Positions 46,128 through 58,610 of a DNA stretch of 64,000 nucleotides are shown one piece after another. Each line of letters opens with the position of its first letter. The stretch's first letter is position 1. The DNA is from Clavelina lepadiformis. Lineage: Eukaryota > Chordata > Ascidiacea > Aplousobranchia > Clavelinidae. The stretch is taken from contig NC_135241.1 of NCBI RefSeq assembly GCF_947623445.1, positions 24,492,501-24,556,500 on the forward strand, in the 5' to 3' direction. The notes beneath the pieces were generated by a model. The model was given only the letters and a program-made list of their open reading frames with translations. It did not search any database and was not told the DNA's origin. A program made the translations under genes and the position numbers.

Positions 46128-48670
46128 TTATTTGCGACTTTGCGCCTTCAATACACGGACAACAATCTTCTGTTCCTCGACAAGAAAAGCTCTCACTATT
46201 CTGTCTCGAACTGCCGAAGCGCTCAGGCAACCACCGTACGCCCTCGTCACGTGCTTCTTCCTCTTGCACATAGACATCAACTGCTTAGGGCGAGCGGGTT
46301 TAATTCCAAATAACTTTCGTTTGGTGTCGCCACATTTTGGGATGGATCCGAATTTCTTGGTGTGCAAATACACCAGCCGACCACCTGAATATAATACACA
46401 TGTTAATAAATTGGCAAATGCGACTTATTTCTGATAAGACAGTGGTTCCTAAATTGTGTGTTGCAGAACCTAATCATAAAATTCTGCTTCTTTGAATTGT
46501 GAAAAAACTCAATTGCGCCACAATTTCACAATTCATTTATTGTTGAGTGACAATCGTGTGTAGAAATGCAACCACAAATATTCAAATATATTTTCCCTCA
46601 GCAATATTGAACAAATTAAATGACATTTAGACCGTAACAACTAAAGTTATGAAATAGTTCTGATTGCTTTTGTCAGCAACTACATAAACAATACAATGGC
46701 CATATATACTGTATTCGAGTAAGAGGTGCCGAGTTTAGTATTTACACGAAACAAAGTAACATTATATCCTGCCAACTATGCATGCTTAACAATTAAAATA
46801 TTAGACTTCTTTCATGATGTGGTAAATTGATATCCTCAGCAAGTTTATGAAAGAAAAAATGCATTACCCCGGCAAAAAATATTTGTAAGTTCTAATTGTT
46901 TTGTTGAAATAAATATTGCGTAAATCAGTGTTAACCACTAACGGTGCTACGTAAATATTCACTTTCTCTATATTAGTTTTGCGGGTCTCAGTTCCAGGTT
47001 GGGTATGCTGGAAAGCATGGCACTTTACGATGAAAATCTTGGGGTGCAGGACAGGTAAAAGTGGGGTGCAAAATGGTGTAATATGTGGATTCCTGTGTTA
47101 ATTGCAAAACCAAACACAAGCCCTGTAGGCCCTCTTTTGGGGCAATAAAAAAGGAGACATTAGCATGGACCAAGCACAGTTTTCAAAAATTCCGACGCTA
47201 CAGTTGTCATACTTTCCACAATGGCAGATTGGAAGGTATGGGAATTTTTGATGAAAAACCAGGTGTCCAGACAAATTTTCGATAGCATTTAGTGTGGGAG
47301 GAATAATTTTAACTGCGATTACTGTCCTCAGATCCTTTGATCCATCATCAACATGCAATCCGAACTTTTTACGTTCAAGTCAAAACTCAGCAGTCAAGTT
47401 ATTATCTATCGTGAAAGTGGTTGCTATCACAGCCATAATGTAAAGTGCAGCACATGCTCGCACAATATTAGGGATGGGCCGATATGAACCCAAACCCGAA
47501 TAGATTCGCCGAATATCGCCTTTATGGAAGATTCGGGCCAGCACGAATACCAACAATGGCGAACCCGAATACAATATTACTTATAAATTTACCGACTTTT
47601 GTTAAAAATGATGATCTAGTTTCCCGACAAAGCTAAAATAGAGTCAGCAGTACTTACAATGAAGGTCGTTTTCCAAACGATTTTGATTTTTCAATCGTTT
47701 TTTAAACACTATTTTTCGAAAGAAAGCGATTTGTTTATCGATTACGTCATTTTAAAGCAAGACTTGACAACTTTTGGATGAAATTTTATTGTTTGGTTCT
47801 AATACGAATAGATTCGGGATTCGTTCGTGTCGACCTTCATAAAATTCGGGTTTGGATGAACCCGAATAATCTTCCACGCGGCACATCCCTAGTTGTTACC
47901 ACAGTCATAATGTAAAGTGCAGCACTTGCCCGCACAAGATCCATTAACATGCACACTAAACTTTTCCACATTCACACAAATTTCTAATAAACAAACCAGG
48001 CAAAGTTACTTGACTGATTGACTGCTGATTTATAACAAATAAAGAGTATAACAAATAAAGGCTTTGGTGCATGTTATTGCACTATAATTTTAATCTTTAC
48101 ATGCATGAATCTTCGTTGAAACTGTCATACTTTCCAGTCGACCTCATGGGAATTATTAATGGGCCAACTTTGAGTTTAGTTCAGAAGTGCACAACAGGAT
48201 GCCTTTGCATACTAGACGCTAGCTACTCAAATTATCAAGTCATCTGGTTGTGCACATGTATATTGGACCCCAAATGTCTTTATCGTTATGCTGACTTAAT
48301 ATAAAAAAGGCATCTTTGCTTCAACGCACGTAATAATGGCAAAATGTCTGTTTCTACATGCAAGATTTCACGAAAACTGCCTTTCTTTCCAGAATACAGG
48401 TTATTATAAATGTAATCTTGCGCAAATTAACACCAAATAACAGATTAAATTAAGCACAATCTTACAGCAGACAATGATGCATCTGATGGCAAACACGTCA
48501 CTGGCTAATTAGAGTCACAGCCTACTCTAAGTCAAAGCAGAAAAACACAAATTAACCACATCAGAATTTAAAAACAATTCTCCACGCTTACCTGGTGTTT
48601 TTGAGATCCTTCTTCGGTTGGAAGAAGTGTTGTAAGACAATCTTCTACGATAGGTAAGTCTCTGAACCAT
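46128..48670 (-). CDS. RPL34: 60S ribosomal protein eL34
   Basis: This is a cytosolic large-subunit protein. Two exons (48592-48670 and 46128-46384) encode 111 residues; human RPL34 has 117. Exon 1 gives [18 protein letters not shown], almost identical to the human start. Exon 2 gives [38 protein letters not shown] and KVLKAQ-like RVLKAQSRK. The two CxxC pairs of the eL34 zinc ribbon are not kept: the human CGVC position reads CGDT and the CAKC position reads SASA. The 2.2-kb intron is large for this gene and contains repeats (47420-47938, 48181-48266). A head-to-head arrangement with CLHC1, 233 bp apart, suggests a shared promoter region. Confidence 0.93.
47469..47891. mobile_element. MITE-like element between direct repeats in the RPL34 intron
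   Basis: The ends are TAGGGATGGGCCGA and CGGCACATCCCTA, imperfect inverted repeats of about 13 bp. AACCCGAAT/ATTCGGGTT motifs recur inside in both orientations. The flanks are a roughly 47-bp direct repeat containing CATAATGTAAAGTGCAGCAC at 47420-47467 and 47892-47938. No short target duplication could be fixed, so the family is uncertain (hAT-like ends). Confidence 0.6.
48181..48266. repeat. family D palindromic MITE, degraded copy
   Basis: TCAGAAGTGCACAAC at the left and GGTTGTGCACATGTATATTG at the right are the inverted arms of the 42377-42474 element, with more divergence. It lies in the RPL34 intron. Confidence 0.55.
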
Positions 48671-48903
48671 TTTCTCGACCACACGCACTACGCAACAAGT
48701 AGAAAAGGTATGGTTTCGAAAATCTCGTGCCCATGTTAAAAATTTATGACGTCATCCTGACGCCGGGGGGCGCCAAGACTAAAGAGCTAGTGGTCGTCAG
48801 GGTTCTGGTTAAAGCTTTGTGTAAAATGTAGCTGTTAGTTAAATTATTGTAAAAGAGCTGTTTTGGAAAAAATGCGGTGACCACAATAATTATTTGAACT
48901 AGG
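48671..48903. promoter_or_regulatory. bidirectional promoter between RPL34 and CLHC1
   Basis: The start codons of RPL34 (minus) and CLHC1 (plus) are only 233 bp apart, so both 5' UTRs and core promoters must fit here. A GC-rich patch (CGCCGGGGGGCGCC, near 48761-48774) sits in the middle. No TATA box is obvious. Confidence 0.55.
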
Positions 48904-51900
48904 ATGGACAACTTGGATTCTATAACTCCGGAAGCATTACGTCCAACGCAAGCAAGCAGATTTTCTTCACAAAAGTCGGTTTTGCCGCCCATTTTGTGCG
49001 ACAAAGACAAACATTTTCTAGCCAAAGTACACTTGTTTATTGAAGAAGAAAAACAGAAAACAAGATTTAATGAAGATGATCAGAGTTCACAACGTTTTGC
49101 AATTTACAGGTTATTAAAATTGTTGTTTGGATTTTATAAACCTGCATTATTATAGGCCTATATTACTTGAAAAACTTCCTTGAAGATTGGAAATTATGTT
49201 ACAATTAGTTTTAAACAGCCTTAATTTAACAACTTGTCAATAAACGAACGACTTGATGTGTAATCACTTTGAAGCAATAAAACCTTAACTTTAATTGTTA
49301 AACTGTACCAGGTTTAGTTAACACATGCTTATCCAATTCTACAGATTAAGATTTTAACCAGTATAACACTTTCTCTGTGTTAAATGACACAAAAGATTCA
49401 CCATAGAAGAAGCTAAAAAATTATAACTTTTTGTTAGTTTACATTGTTAATTTTATTAACTAATATACCAATAAAGATATTTTACATGTTTGCAGCGAGG
49501 CTTTCAATCTAGTAGTGAACCATGTGACAGTTTATAAAGATATTTTGGCCGACATAAAAAGAGAGTATGAAGAATGCATCAACGCATTGCAAAATGGGCA
49601 GAGAGATACTTTGTTTATTAGGAATAAAATAAAAGCTTTGGCGAGTCTTCCTTCAGCCATTGCTGGATATCAAAGACGAAAAATAGATCTGGAAGAAAAG
49701 TAAGTTTATGTTTTAATTTTGCACACATTCTGTTTAATCTCAAATGGTGGCCAATTCATTGCATCAACGTTCATACAATTTTTATTTGAATTGATTTGTT
49801 GTTGTACAAATATATATATTACTTATGTATGTAATGTAATAATGCATGTAATACAACATCATGTTTATCTTTTATCAGTTCATTTGTCTGTGCACTTGTT
49901 TTGATTTAAGGTTGAATTCTTCGAAATTATGATTTGATTATCCTTCAGGTTGGCCATTTTAACAGCAGACAATGAAAGGTTACAAACCCATCTGGATACT
50001 TTAAAGATAAGAGACGACCAATCAGAAGTCTCCGAAGAAAAACAGGGAAGAGGGGAAACTCCTGAGGAGTTTGAGGAGAAACGTCCGATTCCAGGTTTTA
50101 ATACTTCAGCAATCATTTCACTTCTAAAGGCTGTTTAAAAGTTGTATGTTTTACAATCTCTATTTCTCTAACATTCTAGTCAAAATCACTAAAATGAAGT
50201 TTTAGTGAAATTTCTGCTTGTGAACTTGTCATAAATTCTGGCACTGGTTATAACGTTTGACGATTTTAAGATATTCTGGTCGATTTTAAGGATTAACAGT
50301 GGCACAGTGGACGGATGAAACCATTCTCCAGGAGTCAGTAAGTCGACTTGACAGAGCGATGCAGGAAATTCTGAAACAACAGAAGAGCGCATATGTCCCT
50401 ATCAGCAAGAAAATTGAGGTTTTGTAAAACATTTTACAATCACTTACGTTTCTCTTGAAAGTACATTTTTTTGTTTAGTTCTAGATTAGTCGCAATCATA
50501 TTGTGGAAAATTTTTCAGACGGAAGCCCTGCTGCAACAGCGAATCAAAGCTCGTGATGATACTTTAAGCAGAGGACTAGAACTCCGGAAGAAAAATGTAA
50601 AAATCAAAGCTGCTCTTGACGCGTTGAAAACTTATAAGCAGAAGAAAGAAGAAAACAGAGACTTTAAAGAAGGTTTTTATAAATAATGTGATGTCGCATC
50701 TTAACGACAACGCTTCATTTAGATTTTACTGATTAGATGTGACGTTCAAATTAATTTATTCGATGGAGTTAGCACACTGGGCTGCTATGCGTTTCAGATC
50801 TTGGTGAATACATGATAAAAGTGTTGCGAGGAAATCGTACGTTGCAACGTCAGTTGTCGTGGATGGATGATGGGGAAAATGTAAGTTTAGCAAAAATATT
50901 AATTTAATAACGTCAATGAGAATGACATGGTTCCATGAAACTTGTTTCATTAGAGATTCACGAAATGACATTTGATATTTCTATCATTCTTTATTTTATT
51001 TAATAGATTTGATTAACAAATTAGAGTTGATGACCTGGCACACCGACACTTTTTTAGTAATACATAAAAATTTTGCTTTTACCGCCGTGCATATGATTTC
51101 GAAAACAAGAAGCTCATTTTGTCACTGACATTGCATCAACATGTGTCTATAGTCACCTAAGGCTAATATAACTATGAAGCTTTCACAGTTCCCTATTTGC
51201 TTTTAGAGTTGCGCTTAAACAGAGGTTCTTTCTGCTTTATCAGGCATCTTTTGAAGAGGATGACCCATCCAAGGAGAAAGAGGCAGAATTGATCCTGGAG
51301 TACATAGATAAATTCAATGACTTCTTCCTTGACGAAGAGTACGAGAAAGCGGCCGTACATGCTGCAAACAGTCCTCGAGGTGTTCTTCGAACCATGGAGA
51401 CTCTTAAGAGGTTTATAATAACTCATAAACTATTCGTTCCTATAATGTATTGTCAATTATTTCGTCATTAACTGTGAGAAGCAAAAATTACGATGATGGT
51501 GGTACGTAAGTGATGAGCAGTAAATCATGTGGATCATCATGAGTAAATCATGTGGATCATGTGCTTTCGCAAATCATCGTGCTGCCATTAAACATTATCC
51601 AGGTTTTGTGATGTATCACGTGATTGCAAAAGCTTACCCTCTCCGCTGCTGGTGTATTCCGAAGCACTCATGCATTCATCTGCAGCACAAGAGCATGTTG
51701 TTGACGAGGAGATGTCGTTAATATGCTCAAGGTTAATCAATGCCCTTTAACGCTTGTAAAACTTTTTAACATCTCGTGTTAAAAAAATGTTTCGTTTCTA
51801 GAATGAACACATTTTTTGTTCGACAAACATTTACAGGTGTGCATTGGATGAAAATCGTCCAGAATTGATCGAGCATTGGATTTCTCAGCCTTGCATCACT

Positions 51901-53057
51901 GTAAGTGACGAATTGGGCTCAAGTCTGGTGGAATACAGGTGAGAACTAAACGTGGACCTGTGACAAGCCACGAGATTTCTTAGAGCAAATACGTTTTGCC
52001 TTATCCAATATTTCAAGATTTTTCGGTGGTTTTTCGCAGTCAAAAGCACCCACAGTACGAAGACCTGTGTCTTGCGATCGCTCATGAAGTGTTCGTGGAA
52101 GTACAGAATCACATGGAAGTTTGCAAAACTTTTTATCAACTCAACCAACTTAGCTCCCTGCTGGATTATTCAAAGAATGTTGCAAAGTTCACTACAAGTA
52201 AATAATAAAACCCGTTGAACTCTAGAGCTGTTTAAATTATTCTTGCTTTGATGATTCTTGTCATGGACACTCATCACATAACGCAGATCAGTACCTTCAG
52301 CTCATAAGATGTTGTCCCAGTGGACGTCTTGCCTGGAATTTGTGTCGACCGTCTAATGAGCTCACGCCTGACCTTGAACAAGTAGACCACCCGATGATGT
52401 CGCTCTACCAAGCCACTGCCCTGCCCATCAGGTATGAGGGCTCTCTCGTGATTGGTTGATTGCCATAGCGACTTAACAAGGCAAGTTCTGCCTCCTCTTG
52501 TTACTGTTTTCATTTGGAAACACAAAAGTTTTTATTGGTTCTGCTGTGCTTGGACCATAAACCGGTTGCTGATGGATTCGACCCAGTCAACATCTGCGGG
52601 TTAACTAGGGTTTGCATTGCAATATTGTCTTGTATTTTAATGGGTGGACTCCTGAAACCTGGATGATACCTTACCTAGTTATGATCTCATCTCTGTGTTC
52701 AGATTCGACCAGGCGATTTGTGCGCTCATCAACGCTGATGACGTCAATGCAACAGATATCGCCGCTCGCTTCTTAGATGACGTGTACACCGATGGTTTTT
52801 TAGAAAACGAAGACGGATATGTCATAAGGTCTGGTGACGTCACATCCCTTCATCGGATCGTTTATGATGAAACAGACAGCGAAGTAGCCGACGACGTCAT
52901 CTCGGACTGGATGAGAGTCGCGCAATTTTGCGAGGATAATGACCTCACAGAGGTTGCCATGGAGATACGTGCGGCGCAGGTGGTGAAGAAAGCGATTGAG
53001 AAAGCGTTGCGGGTGATTGCGCAGGACGAGAAGGAGGCATTCGACTATTACACTTGA
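48904..53057 (+). CDS. CLHC1: Clathrin heavy chain linker domain-containing protein 1
   Basis: CLHC1 is a poorly characterised protein with an N-terminal coiled-coil region and a clathrin-linker-like helical-repeat region. Twelve exons, at 48904-49109, 49496-49699, 49949-50094, 50291-50418, 50519-50672, 50798-50880, 51244-51410, 51603-51731, 51837-51938, 52040-52197, 52287-52431 and 52703-53057, sum to 1,977 nt, or 658 residues; human is shorter. YEECINALQNGQRDTL and GYQRRKIDLEEK match the human coiled-coil part. EEYEKAAVHAANSPRGVLRT, LPSPLLVYSEALM and CALDENRPELIEHWISQP match the linker part. The last exon forms one long helical domain ending DEKEAFDYYT. Splice phases are consistent throughout. 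Molecular function is not established for the family. Confidence 0.93.
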
Positions 53058-53110
53058 ATTTCTTTCTAACTATCACTTATCTTTCTTTCACCTAGACTGC
53101 TGTTCTTAAC

Positions 53111-53116
53111 AATAAA
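53111..53116 (+). terminator. CLHC1 polyadenylation signal
   Basis: AATAAA lies 54 bp after the CLHC1 stop codon. The remaining 520 bp to the WDR43 stop (convergent gene) hold no other feature. Confidence 0.6.
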
Positions 53117-53637
53117 AGATTTATCGAACATTGTCTGCGGTTATTTTAGAATAATGGTCACTCGTTTTCGGATAATTGTCAAAGATACATTTCTGCACCG
53201 CAGATTCATCCCTTCCAATAACATCAACATCACATTGTCAGCAGCAACATATTTTACTGATCATGGTTGGCACACACAGTCGCAAATATATTGGCGAGCG
53301 CTACAGCAAGGAACAATGGCAGCGCATTAAAACGTAGAAGCACCAAGTAAGGAAATTGCAGATAAAAGTTCTACTCATTGCATGAGGTTACCACTTAAAA
53401 GATTAAAATGAGCTGACAACAACAACAACGTGATTTGGAGGGAGGTGTCACCTTTTAAAACTTCAGTGTTTATCAAGAAATGGCAGTATTAGGGCAAAGT
53501 TAGGGTCACCATTTTATCCAGGACATTATTTTGCGCTGTAATATGAATTGAATGAAATAAAACCACAATTTCCTCTCCCGTTAGAAGGCAGAACTTCTAT
53601 TCATGCTGCTTAAAATCTGTTGATAATCATAAATTTA

Positions 53638-56600
53638 TCATCCGTCTTCATCCATTAAAAGATCCTCATCAGCTTCATTGAGCTTTCCTCCATCGATCTC
53701 GTCCACGTGGTTGTCTGCATCGCTAAAATCATCCCAGTCCTAAAACGGAAGATCGACGTTTGATGATACCGTTGTTAGACTTTATTCAAATACACAAAAA
53801 CAACTTAAGGTTCATGAGACTTGCTAACTTGCACAAAATAACACTGAAAGATTTATGCAAGGTCTTTGCAGGTTTTTACTAGAAAGTAAAATCTCAAAAA
53901 CAGTGAACATCTTCGAAAGATTTTATTTTATGCAATTTAACAACATCAAATATGACTTACGTCAGATGACATTGAGTGGTCGATGGTGACCCCGTCAATC
54001 ATCATGTCCTCATAACCATCTGACGAATCTGTTGATGAGATGTTGGAATTGAACTCACGTACAATAGGAAGCAAGGTCCAGATAATGCAATATCTGAACT
54101 AGTATTTACCACACTAAATACTACTGATTACTTCAACTACCAAATATCAAGGAAAACAGCAAATACAAGAGATGGGCAGAATACACAGGAAACAGAAATA
54201 GAGTTAATTGAAGGCGATGACAAATAAAGCAAAGACGAACCTTCTTCAAAGATGGCGAGCGGCTTTTGCTCTTCCTCATCGTCCTTCCGTGATGCGATCT
54301 GGCTCATCACCAAGTCCAGTTTGCCTTCCAGCCGCGACAATCTTCCGTGGGTCTTCGTCCGGACATTCATCAGCTGATAGAGACGACTCAACAGAGGGAC
54401 AACATCAGGAAACTAGAGTTTTAACAAACAAACAACACTTGGTCACAGATCAACAATCGCATCAACATCATAGTGATCATAAATTCAAAATTTTTGAGGG
54501 ATAATGTAATTTATTGAAATAGTTTTTTTGAGAATGTTTCTATAAACACATTAGAATGCAATGACTGTGGCTGTGTGATAGCACATGGATAACAGAAGCA
54601 TGACCCGTGTATAACAAAAACTCACTGTCATTAGGTACGAAGTGTGGCAGCTTAGGACAGCTCTTAACCATTTCACAAAAGTAAGACACCTGAAAAAAAA
54701 AGGGTTGGACATGCATCATTTAAAGGAAGCACATGAACACATAGTTAACATGCGACTGGAACCAATCCTCACTTCTCCGGACTTCCTTGCAGTCTCCCAG
54801 TGAGTTCCTTGACCAGGGGGATGATGTAATGAATTGGAAGTTGCCTCACGGTGTTTCGAATTAAAGTTTCATTCCCGTGTTGAAGAACTTGCTGCAAGAT
54901 GGAAAATAATGCTCGGTAAACTACCGTTAACGTGCGATACGGGTTCTGTGCGTATTTTCATTATTTGTGCATGACCAATGCAGTTAACAATCACGACAAA
55001 GTTCAAGTTCCTTTTAGTTCACCTAATGAAGCAAGCTTATGCTTGTGAAAGCTTGTGTAGAGAATTTAAAAATAAGCGTTAACCCTACAGTGCCATTTTA
55101 TATCTTGCATTTTCAATTTACTATACACTGTAATGGGTTAACAGGGATCAGCCACGATGGACAATGCTCAAATCGTTTGAGTTAAAGTTTCGTTCTTACA
55201 TTGAGTACGTCCCGGTCGTTGCTTTGAAGTCCTTGTGAAAGCAGGACAGAGAAGGAATCAGCGGTCGGAGCCAAAGTAGTTTCCTTCACGACAGGGGGTG
55301 GCTCCACGCTGAGTGCACTCAAACGCTCCTCCATTGTTAACTGGAAAGAATTTCAAAAACACACAAATTATTTTTAGTTCAGTTTTTTAAAGTGTTTAGT
55401 GTTTTGAAAGTTGTCTTTGACAATTCTGAGCTAAAGTGCAGAAATGAAACTGAACGCAGCTGTCACAAAACCAGCTGTTAGTTACCAGGGACCTGGATAC
55501 CATAAGTTAGTTATCTGGGACCTAGCTACCATTAGTTAATTACCTGAGATTCCCCAACTGATGGAAGTTTCTTTCTCTTTTTACCAGAAATCCCACCGAC
55601 AGAATGTCCAGGCACGCCGGGTGCGATCGATGAAGCATATTTATTTTTTATCGGTTCACGTAGCTACAAGATGTTGAAGAGTAAGTCAGCATTAAAGTGT
55701 CGACATGCAAGAGACTAGCACACGAATACAAGTTGACAGTGGATAGCATAAAAAACCAACTGACACGTGTCATTCAAAAATTGCAAGTGTGCAGTTTGTT
55801 CCAAGAACATTGAGAATGTGTAAGTTGTGACAATTTTACCAATGGCAGATTATCTAAATACGATTATGTTTACTGATTTTTCTTCCGTCGACACGATTCA
55901 AACCTAATTACAGATTGTTTAAACATCACCTTCATTTTGTCTTCTTCCATAAAGATCTCGCTTTTGGTCGGGTCTTTACGAATGATAACAATATCTTGTA
56001 GTTCATGGTCGGCGAGATTCTGACACAAAAATCAAGTAAAAAGCCAGTGGTAAACCTCATCGTATGTCAACGCTTCCACAAATTATTATAAAAACAATTC
56101 CACTTAAAACGCTCACAATTTGTTCAAATGCAACGTTGTAATCGGAGCCGTATGCAACGATGACCACTGGGCTGTCCCCATCTTTCTTCTTATCAAACGT
56201 GGCGCTTATGATGTTTAAAAGAACGGCATCTTCTGTCACTACTTTGATCGTCCTTGTTGGGCTTAAAGGCTTCTTCAAAGGTCTACATAATGCACAAACA
56301 ACCACAAATATTATTCCGATAAGATACAACTCTGAAACCACGTATATACCAATAAATAAATAATCCGAAACCAAATTGCTAACGTGTATTCACCCATTTA
56401 GTGCATGACAAAATATGGCAACTTCGCCATCTTGTGTCAGGGACAGAAGATAAGTTGGACAATCGGGAATGTTAGGTGCAAGGATGTCAAAAGTCACAGG
56501 CTCTGATGGAAGGAGGAACGAGCAGAGAGCGATCTTCTTGTGCTTCGTATTCCGAACTTGCCTGATGAGTCACAATTGAGTTAAGAAGCCACAATCACCA

Positions 56601-57979
56601 GAGATAGAAATGCAGTCGACTAAAATGCGATATAAATAAATAGAAGATGATTAACTACTGACCAAGCACTAAGCACTCGATCTTCTGATGCTGCTGAGAG
56701 GAAATACAATCCATCCAAAGCTTCCAGAACAGATGCGTCTTGTCGTGGAGAGAGTGAGGGAAGAGAAACAGTAGAGAGGGAAATAACCGGAGTAGAATGA
56801 CCGGCATATCTCTGTGATGATGATGAAGTTTGCAATTAGCAGATATTACTCGGATCAATAATTCAAACATTTCATGTATTTGCTTATAGCAGCACATTGT
56901 CGCGTGAACTGCAACAAATTTTTGTAAATTGTCTGAAAAATTAAGTCTCAAAGGTCTCCTTGATACAGTGACAAAAAATTGTACCCTTAAAAGTTCTTTT
57001 GTTTTTAAATCCCACAGTTTAATTGCTTTGCCGGCTGACAGGATGGTCTTAGAGTGAGGCCCGATGCAGATGCTGTAAACCTCGCGTTTTTCTGCTTTCC
57101 ATTTGCTGGAAAAATTAACAGTAATTAATAAAATCATTGGAAGTAATTGCAAGAAGTTTAGTTCAACAAATGCTGCTAAAATGATGGAGAACAACGAACC
57201 AAATATGGTTTTGTGCGGTTACATCCCATTCCACGATGTTTTGGTCATCAGAACAGGAATAAAAGGTCGACTCATTCAGCCATGCAATGGAGTTCACTTT
57301 GTCACTGTGACCTCCGCTCTGAGAATACAAAAATTGACAGTTAATAGCCTATTCCCATATATAATGTTTTTTAATAAAAATATTCACTGCAATTGTTGCG
57401 TAATAATCGAGCATTGTTTCGTAAAAACTTACATATTTAAACACAAGTTCCCCATTGAGACAATTATATAATAAAATATCGCCGACTGCAGTTCCGAGAG
57501 CAATGAACTCCAACTTGTCTTCTTGTGACTCTTTTTGTTTTAATTTCTTTTTCTTCTTTTTTGGATTGTTCAACTCCTGCAAAAAGGTAACAAAAAACAA
57601 AATAGACATGTAAGCGAATGTCCAACTAAGAAATATATCCACAGGTATACATCAACTAAAACGTTGCTGTGAAATGTAAAGCATAGAAAGGTTCAATCAT
57701 AGCATCAATGTGCGCACAGCTTGTCATACACTGACAACATTTTTCATCGTGGTTCGAACCAGGATTTCTTAAATTACCACTTTTTACCTGCTTATCTCTG
57801 TGATGCGGAATCTTCCAAGAGAGGCAAGTGAACGATGCAGCAAGATGACTCGCCGGCGTGTATTGCTGCTTTTCCTGCCCGCTTCTAACATCCCAGATGT
57901 GCAGGACGCCATCGGTAGAGCAGACCGCTAAACTGTCATTGCTTCCAAATGAAGAGCAGCAGTTGGTATTTATTGACAT
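53638..57979 (-). CDS. WDR43: WD repeat protein 43 (UTP5, t-UTP subunit of the SSU processome)
   Basis: WDR43/Utp5 is a nucleolar t-UTP component needed for pre-rRNA transcription and 18S processing. About fifteen exons run from the ATG at 57977-57979 to the stop at 53638-53640. The WD40 part shows LAVCSTDGVLHIWDVRSG, IALGTAVGDILLYNCLNGEL, STFYSCSDDQNIVEWDV, SAGKAIKLWDLKTKELLR and LDGLYFLSAASEDRVLSAW, in the order of human WDR43. The middle has PGVPGHSVGGISGKKRKK. The C-terminal Utp12 domain shows EERLSALS, VLLSQGLQSNDRDVLN and RQLPIHYIIPLVKELTGRLQ, then RLYQLMNVRTKTHGRLSRLE. The tail is acidic, ending LLMDEDG. The exon at about 54626-54689 is the least certain: it aligns weakly with the human QWLKCVLTVHASYL segment. 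Confidence 0.93.
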
Positions 57980-58177
57980 TGTTACTGTCAGCAGCAACTA
58001 CCAGACTATCAGATGTAATAGAAAATGCAATAGAAAAATTTACAAGAAATAGATTTGCAATTTTTACCGCAGGCTGATCAATATACAGTATACTTTTAAA
58101 AGTTCTAACAGCATATTGATTGCAATAAAATTAACAACAGTTCACACATTACGTACGAAGCTGCATCAAGCTTGTGT

Positions 58178-58610
58178 AACAGGCACAGTACCGAATTATT
58201 GTACCGGCATCGATACTGTTGTTACTTTTCAAAAAAAGGACCGGATTGATGTGTTCAAAAAATTTTAATCGATCCCAGTACTCGGTACTTTTCACGTGAT
58301 TATTATAAAAGTTTAACAAGTATGTTTTCAAAAATACATGTTTATTAATCCTTGATACTAATTTTAGAATTTGTTGATTTTTTTAATATGGAAATGTCAA
58401 GTAAAATTGCAAGCGATTAACGCTACATATGTTTTGACCAGGAGTAACATTTACCGGGGACATAATTGTAGCTAACATTGCATTTGCAGCAGCATCTTTT
58501 ACACAAAAAGTACTGAACTACTTTTTTTAAATAGTACCGAATACCGGAACCGTCGGTACATTTTTTGCAAAGTACCGGTATCGATGGTAATTTCAAAATA
58601 CCAACTGCCC
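58178..58610. repeat. interspersed repeat rich in AGTACCG / ATCGATAC motifs
   Basis: The left part has AGTACCGAATTATTGTACCG and CATCGATACTG. The right part has the same motifs in inverse orientation (GTACCGGTATCGATGG and AATACCAACTG). Further AGTACCGAATACCGG and ATCGATCCCAGTACTCGG lie between. This suggests a non-autonomous DNA transposon with long imperfect inverted ends; class not determined. Confidence 0.5.

Noticed and set aside
57740-57790. GGTTCGAACC resembling a tRNA T-loop
   Set aside because: No acceptor stem, anticodon arm or A-box could be placed around it; it may be a SINE scrap or chance.
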